This document shows positions 61,640 through 64,000 of a stretch of 64,000 nucleotides of DNA, in pieces (positions within the stretch are counted from its first letter, which is position 1; the number at the start of each line of letters is the position of its first letter). The DNA is taken from assembly GCA_963830385.1 (NCBI GenBank), contig CAWHMD010000005.1:124001-188000 (forward strand), read 5' to 3'. The notes below the pieces were generated by a model. It was not told the DNA's origin. It was given only the letters and a program-made list of their open reading frames with translations, and did not search any database. This DNA is from Bog-532 sp963830385. Lineage in GTDB: Bacteria > Actinomycetota > Actinomycetes > Streptosporangiales > Streptosporangiaceae. Made by a program: the position numbers and the translations under genes.

Positions 61640-62592
61640 CGGGCGGGCGCGGGCGGCGGGGCGAGCTTGTCCAGCTCGGCCAGCTGGTCCCCGGTCGGGA
61701 CCCACCCGCCGGCCGCCGCGTTGGCCTGCACCTGCTCCGGCCGGGTGGCCCCGGCGATGACCGACGCGCAGCCGGGGATCGCGGCCAGGCCGCCGATGGC
61801 GACCTCGAGGACGCTGACGCCCTGGCTCTGCGCCCACTCGATCAGCGTTTCGACCCGGTCCAGCTTCTCGCCGGTGATGTAGCCGTCCCGCTCGGCCAGC
61901 CGGGTCCCGGCCGGTACCTCCTGGCCGCGCCGGACCTTCCCGGTGAGCAGGCCGTTGGCCAGCGGATAGAACGGCAGCACGCCCAGCCCGAAGTGCCGGG
62001 CGGCGGGCACCAGGTCGGCCTCGGCCCCGCGTTCCAGCAGCGACCAGTGGTTCTGGGCGGAGACGAACCGCTCGCGGCCGAGCTCGCGGGCCACGTGGTC
62101 GGCGTCGGCCAGCTGCCAGCCCGAGAAGTTGGAGTGCCCGATGTACCGCACCTTGCCCTCGGCGATCAGTTCACTGAGCGCCATGATCGTCTCTTCGATC
62201 GGGGTCACCGGGTCCGGGGTGTGCAGCTGGTACAGGTCGATGTGGTCGGTGCGCAGCCGCCGCAGGGACTCGGTCACCGCCCGCTTGATGTAGGCGCGGC
62301 CACCCTTGGCCCCGGCCACCGGCCCGTAGCCCATGTCGGCGTTCTGGTTGCCCCACTTGGTGGCGAGCACGATCTGGTCCCGGCGGGCGCCCAGGACCTC
62401 GCCCATCAGGCTCTCGGACGCACCGCGGCCACCGTAGATGTCGGCCGTATCGAACAGGGTGATCCCCGCGTCGATGGCGGCGTCGATGACCGCCCGGGTC
62501 CCGTTCAGGTCGAGCGTGCGGCCGAAGTTGTTGCAGCCGAGCCCGACCACCGATACCTGCAGCCCGGACGAGCCAAGTGACCTGTAGCGCAT
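61636..62592 (-). CDS. Aldo/keto reductase 2
   Basis: A 318-residue barrel enzyme of the AKR11/12-like group. SVVGLGCNNFGRTLDLNGTR, LFDTADIYGGRGASESLMGE with the active Asp and Tyr, VLATKWGNQ with Lys and YQLHTPDPVTPIEE with His give the catalytic tetrad. GATRPEQVQANAAA forms the NADPH site. The preferred substrate is unknown. It differs from the enzyme at 53.5 kb and is not a duplicate. Confidence 0.88.
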   Translation of the reverse strand: MRYRSLGSSGLQVSVVGLGCNNFGRTLDLNGTRAVIDAAIDAGITLFDTADIYGGRGASESLMGEVLGARRDQIVLATKWGNQNADMGYGPVAGAKGGRAYIKRAVTESLRRLRTDHIDLYQLHTPDPVTPIEETIMALSELIAEGKVRYIGHSNFSGWQLADADHVARELGRERFVSAQNHWSLLERGAEADLVPAARHFGLGVLPFYPLANGLLTGKVRRGQEVPAGTRLAERDGYITGEKLDRVETLIEWAQSQGVSVLEVAIGGLAAIPGCASVIAGATRPEQVQANAAAGGWVPTGDQLAELDKLAPPPAPAR

Positions 62593-62640
62593 ACCGAAGA
62601 TCCTATTGAGGGCACCCGGGGCCAGCGCAGGCGGGCGGGA

Positions 62641-63447
62641 TCAGGGCTTACGGGCCACCAGGGCGTAGAAGTAGGCCTCGGACGGGTTCGGCACCGGTTC
62701 GGCGCCGGGGCCGGGCCGCCACTCCGGCAGCCACACGATGCCCGGCTCGACCAGGTCCAGGCCCTCGACCAGACGCCGGACGTGCTCGCGGGTGCGGACG
62801 TGAGCCGAGGAGGTGGACTGCCGGTAGACCGCGGCCGCGTCGTTGACCCCCGGTATCGCGTCGGCGGTGCCGTGGGAGATGACCAGGTAGCTGCCGGACG
62901 GGAACGGCGCGAGCAGCCGCTTGATCACCGCCCCGGGGTCGTCGGCGTCGGGGATGAAGTGCAAGATCGCGACCAGCAGGACGGCCACCGGCGTGTCGAA
63001 GTCGATCAGCGCCCGCAACTCCGGGTCGTCCAGGATGTCCTTGGTCCGGCGCAGGTCGTGCTCGAGGATCGTGGTGCCGGGCACGCCGTGCAGCAGGTGA
63101 CGGCCGTGGGCCAGCACCACCGGGTCGTTGTCCACGTAGACCACCCGGCTGCCGGGGGCCGCCTGCTGGGCGACCTCGTGCACGTTGCCGACCGTGGGCA
63201 GCCCGGTGCCGACGTCGATGAACTGCCGGATGCCCTGCTCGGTGACCAGATAGCGGACCGCCCGGCCGAGGAACGCCCGGTTCCAGCGGAACGACGTGCG
63301 CACGTTGGGCAGCGCCTGCTCGATCTCGGCCGCGGCCGCGCGATCGGCCGGGTAGTTGTCCTTACCGCCCAGCAGGTAGTCGTAAATCCGCGCCGTACTC
63401 GGGATGTCGGGCCGGAATTTATTTCTCCAGCCTTCGTTTTCGGTCAC
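62641..63447 (-). CDS. DUF574-family SAM-dependent methyltransferase
   Basis: A 268-residue protein of PF04672, a family expanded in Streptomyces and Streptosporangiales. RPDIPSTARIYDYLLGGKDN is its diagnostic N-terminus. FIDVGTGLPTVGNVHEVAQ is the SAM-binding motif and VYVDNDPVVLAHGR the acidic loop. The substrate is unknown. GTG 63447 is chosen because GGGAG lies 8 nt upstream and the domain follows; a longer frame from ATG 63498 adds 17 residues without support. Confidence 0.88.
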   Translation of the reverse strand: MTENEGWRNKFRPDIPSTARIYDYLLGGKDNYPADRAAAAEIEQALPNVRTSFRWNRAFLGRAVRYLVTEQGIRQFIDVGTGLPTVGNVHEVAQQAAPGSRVVYVDNDPVVLAHGRHLLHGVPGTTILEHDLRRTKDILDDPELRALIDFDTPVAVLLVAILHFIPDADDPGAVIKRLLAPFPSGSYLVISHGTADAIPGVNDAAAVYRQSTSSAHVRTREHVRRLVEGLDLVEPGIVWLPEWRPGPGAEPVPNPSEAYFYALVARKP

Positions 63448-64000
63448 TGAAATACTCCCACAGCACTGTGATAAGTAAATTGCGTTGAACACGTGCATGG
63501 CCCGGCCCCGAATAGCGGCTTTATTCTGAAAACGTCGACACAGATGCCGCGTCGAAGGTATTGCTCTGTCGAATTTACCGGGGCCGGGCGGACGATTCCC
63601 GGCGTCCCGGCCGGCACCCGCCAGCTACGTCCGGACACCGGGTGGCTACGGCTCGCCGCCGGGCCCGGGGCGCGGTAGCCGGCCCCCGCTCGCCGTTGCG
63701 GACGGCCGGCGGCAGCGCCGCGCGGTGGACCGCCGGCGGCCGGCCTGCCGGCGTGCGGCCGGCCGCCCGCAGCGCACAGAGCCGTCCACGCTAGCCAATG
63801 ACCGTGCACACCGTGACTCACTCCAGCACGGCGGGCCGCAGGAAAATCTTCCCGGCCGCGGCCGGCGCGCGCCGGGCCGGCCGGTGGCGCCGGTCCCGTC
63901 CTGAGCGACGCGTCGCCCGGCCGTTACAGCCCGCTACCTGGGATTTTGTGCCGCCGGAGGTCATCAGCAACACATCAAAGAGCGAACACGCACTTAATGG
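63448..64000. other. Terminal region without supported genes
   Basis: I see no convincing coding region. A short palindrome CACAGCACTGTG (63459-63470) lies just upstream of the methyltransferase and may be an operator. A GC-rich hairpin at 63735-63767 (11-bp perfect arms) resembles a terminator. A neighbouring gene may begin beyond the window. Confidence 0.5.
63735..63767. terminator. GC-rich hairpin
   Basis: GGCGGCCGGCC and GGCCGGCCGCC form perfect 11-bp arms with an 11-nt loop. No gene ends within 300 bp in this window, so a role as terminator for a gene outside is possible but not shown. Confidence 0.4.

Noticed and set aside
63444..63821. 125-residue minus-strand frame upstream of the DUF574 gene
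   Set aside because: Arg/Gly/Ala/Pro-rich, crosses a hairpin, and overlaps the proper start region of the methyltransferase.

Overview
This window is high-GC DNA from an actinomycete (Actinomycetota). Third codon positions are mostly G or C, GTG and TTG starts are frequent, and several genes look leaderless. Typical actinobacterial families are present: a DUF574 SAM-dependent methyltransferase, an F420/deazaflavin-type nitroreductase-like protein, ECF sigma factors with SnoaL tails, a DUF4242 small protein and a DtxR/IdeR-type iron box. A soil saprophyte of the Streptosporangiales or a related order fits, but the order is an inference. I see no tRNA, rRNA, phage, transposase or CRISPR array.

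Layout. 1-5.3 kb: the 5' part of a ferredoxin-NADP reductase, an AbiEi/DUF559-like protein, a FadR-type regulator convergent with a rhodocoxin-reductase-like flavoprotein, and an Nramp-family transporter behind an iron box. 5.3-10.2 kb: a ROK repressor divergent from a sugar ABC importer whose two permeases are fused in one 684-residue chain, ended by a 61-nt hairpin. 10.3-16.5 kb: epoxide hydrolase, an ECF41-like sigma factor divergent from a SnoaL protein, TetR divergent from an F420-type enzyme, and BenE divergent from an XRE-cupin regulator across a 34-bp operator-like palindrome. 16.5-25 kb: a decayed GH5 remnant, YceI divergent from an HxlR regulator, an orphaned response regulator with a broken sensor kinase, signal peptidase I, an MBL hydrolase, a second SnoaL-tailed sigma factor, an EEP-family hydrolase and small proteins.

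24.4-35.6 kb is a complete L-rhamnose regulon: a LacI repressor divergent from an ABC ATPase, two permeases, a rhamnose-binding lipoprotein, L-rhamnose isomerase, a fused rhamnulose-1-phosphate aldolase/lactaldehyde dehydrogenase, and rhamnulokinase. Two LacI-like operators lie in the divergent gap. A strong hairpin between the binding-protein and isomerase genes probably sets different expression levels. The cassette covers import and isomerisation. It also covers kinase action and cleavage to DHAP and lactaldehyde/lactate.

35.6-47 kb: a flavin monooxygenase with a SnoaL partner, an ECF sigma factor fused to a zinc anti-sigma motif, a membrane helix and a Pro/Ser/Thr-rich tail, a GGDEF-EAL protein, an ArsR-MFS operon with a perfect 18-bp operator, an acid phosphatase with a damaged 5' end, an MgtC fragment, a zinc-finger protein and a PHS-type MFS transporter. 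47-64 kb: a SpoU rRNA methyltransferase, an SDR, a free-standing sensor-domain membrane protein, P450, TauE/SafE, quinone and aldo/keto reductases, a CBM2-like membrane protein, and an operon of TetR, a 14-TM MFS exporter with carboxypeptidase-regulatory-like repeats, and a YceI protein carrying the same type of domain. A secreted serine protease, another aldo/keto reductase and the DUF574 methyltransferase follow.

The most unusual points are the sigma/anti-sigma/surface-tail fusion, the MFS-repeat plus repeat-YceI operon, the fused permease, a shared palindromic repeat at 0.6 and 16.9 kb, and at least three genes (GH5, kinase, MgtC) that each keep only the 3' part.
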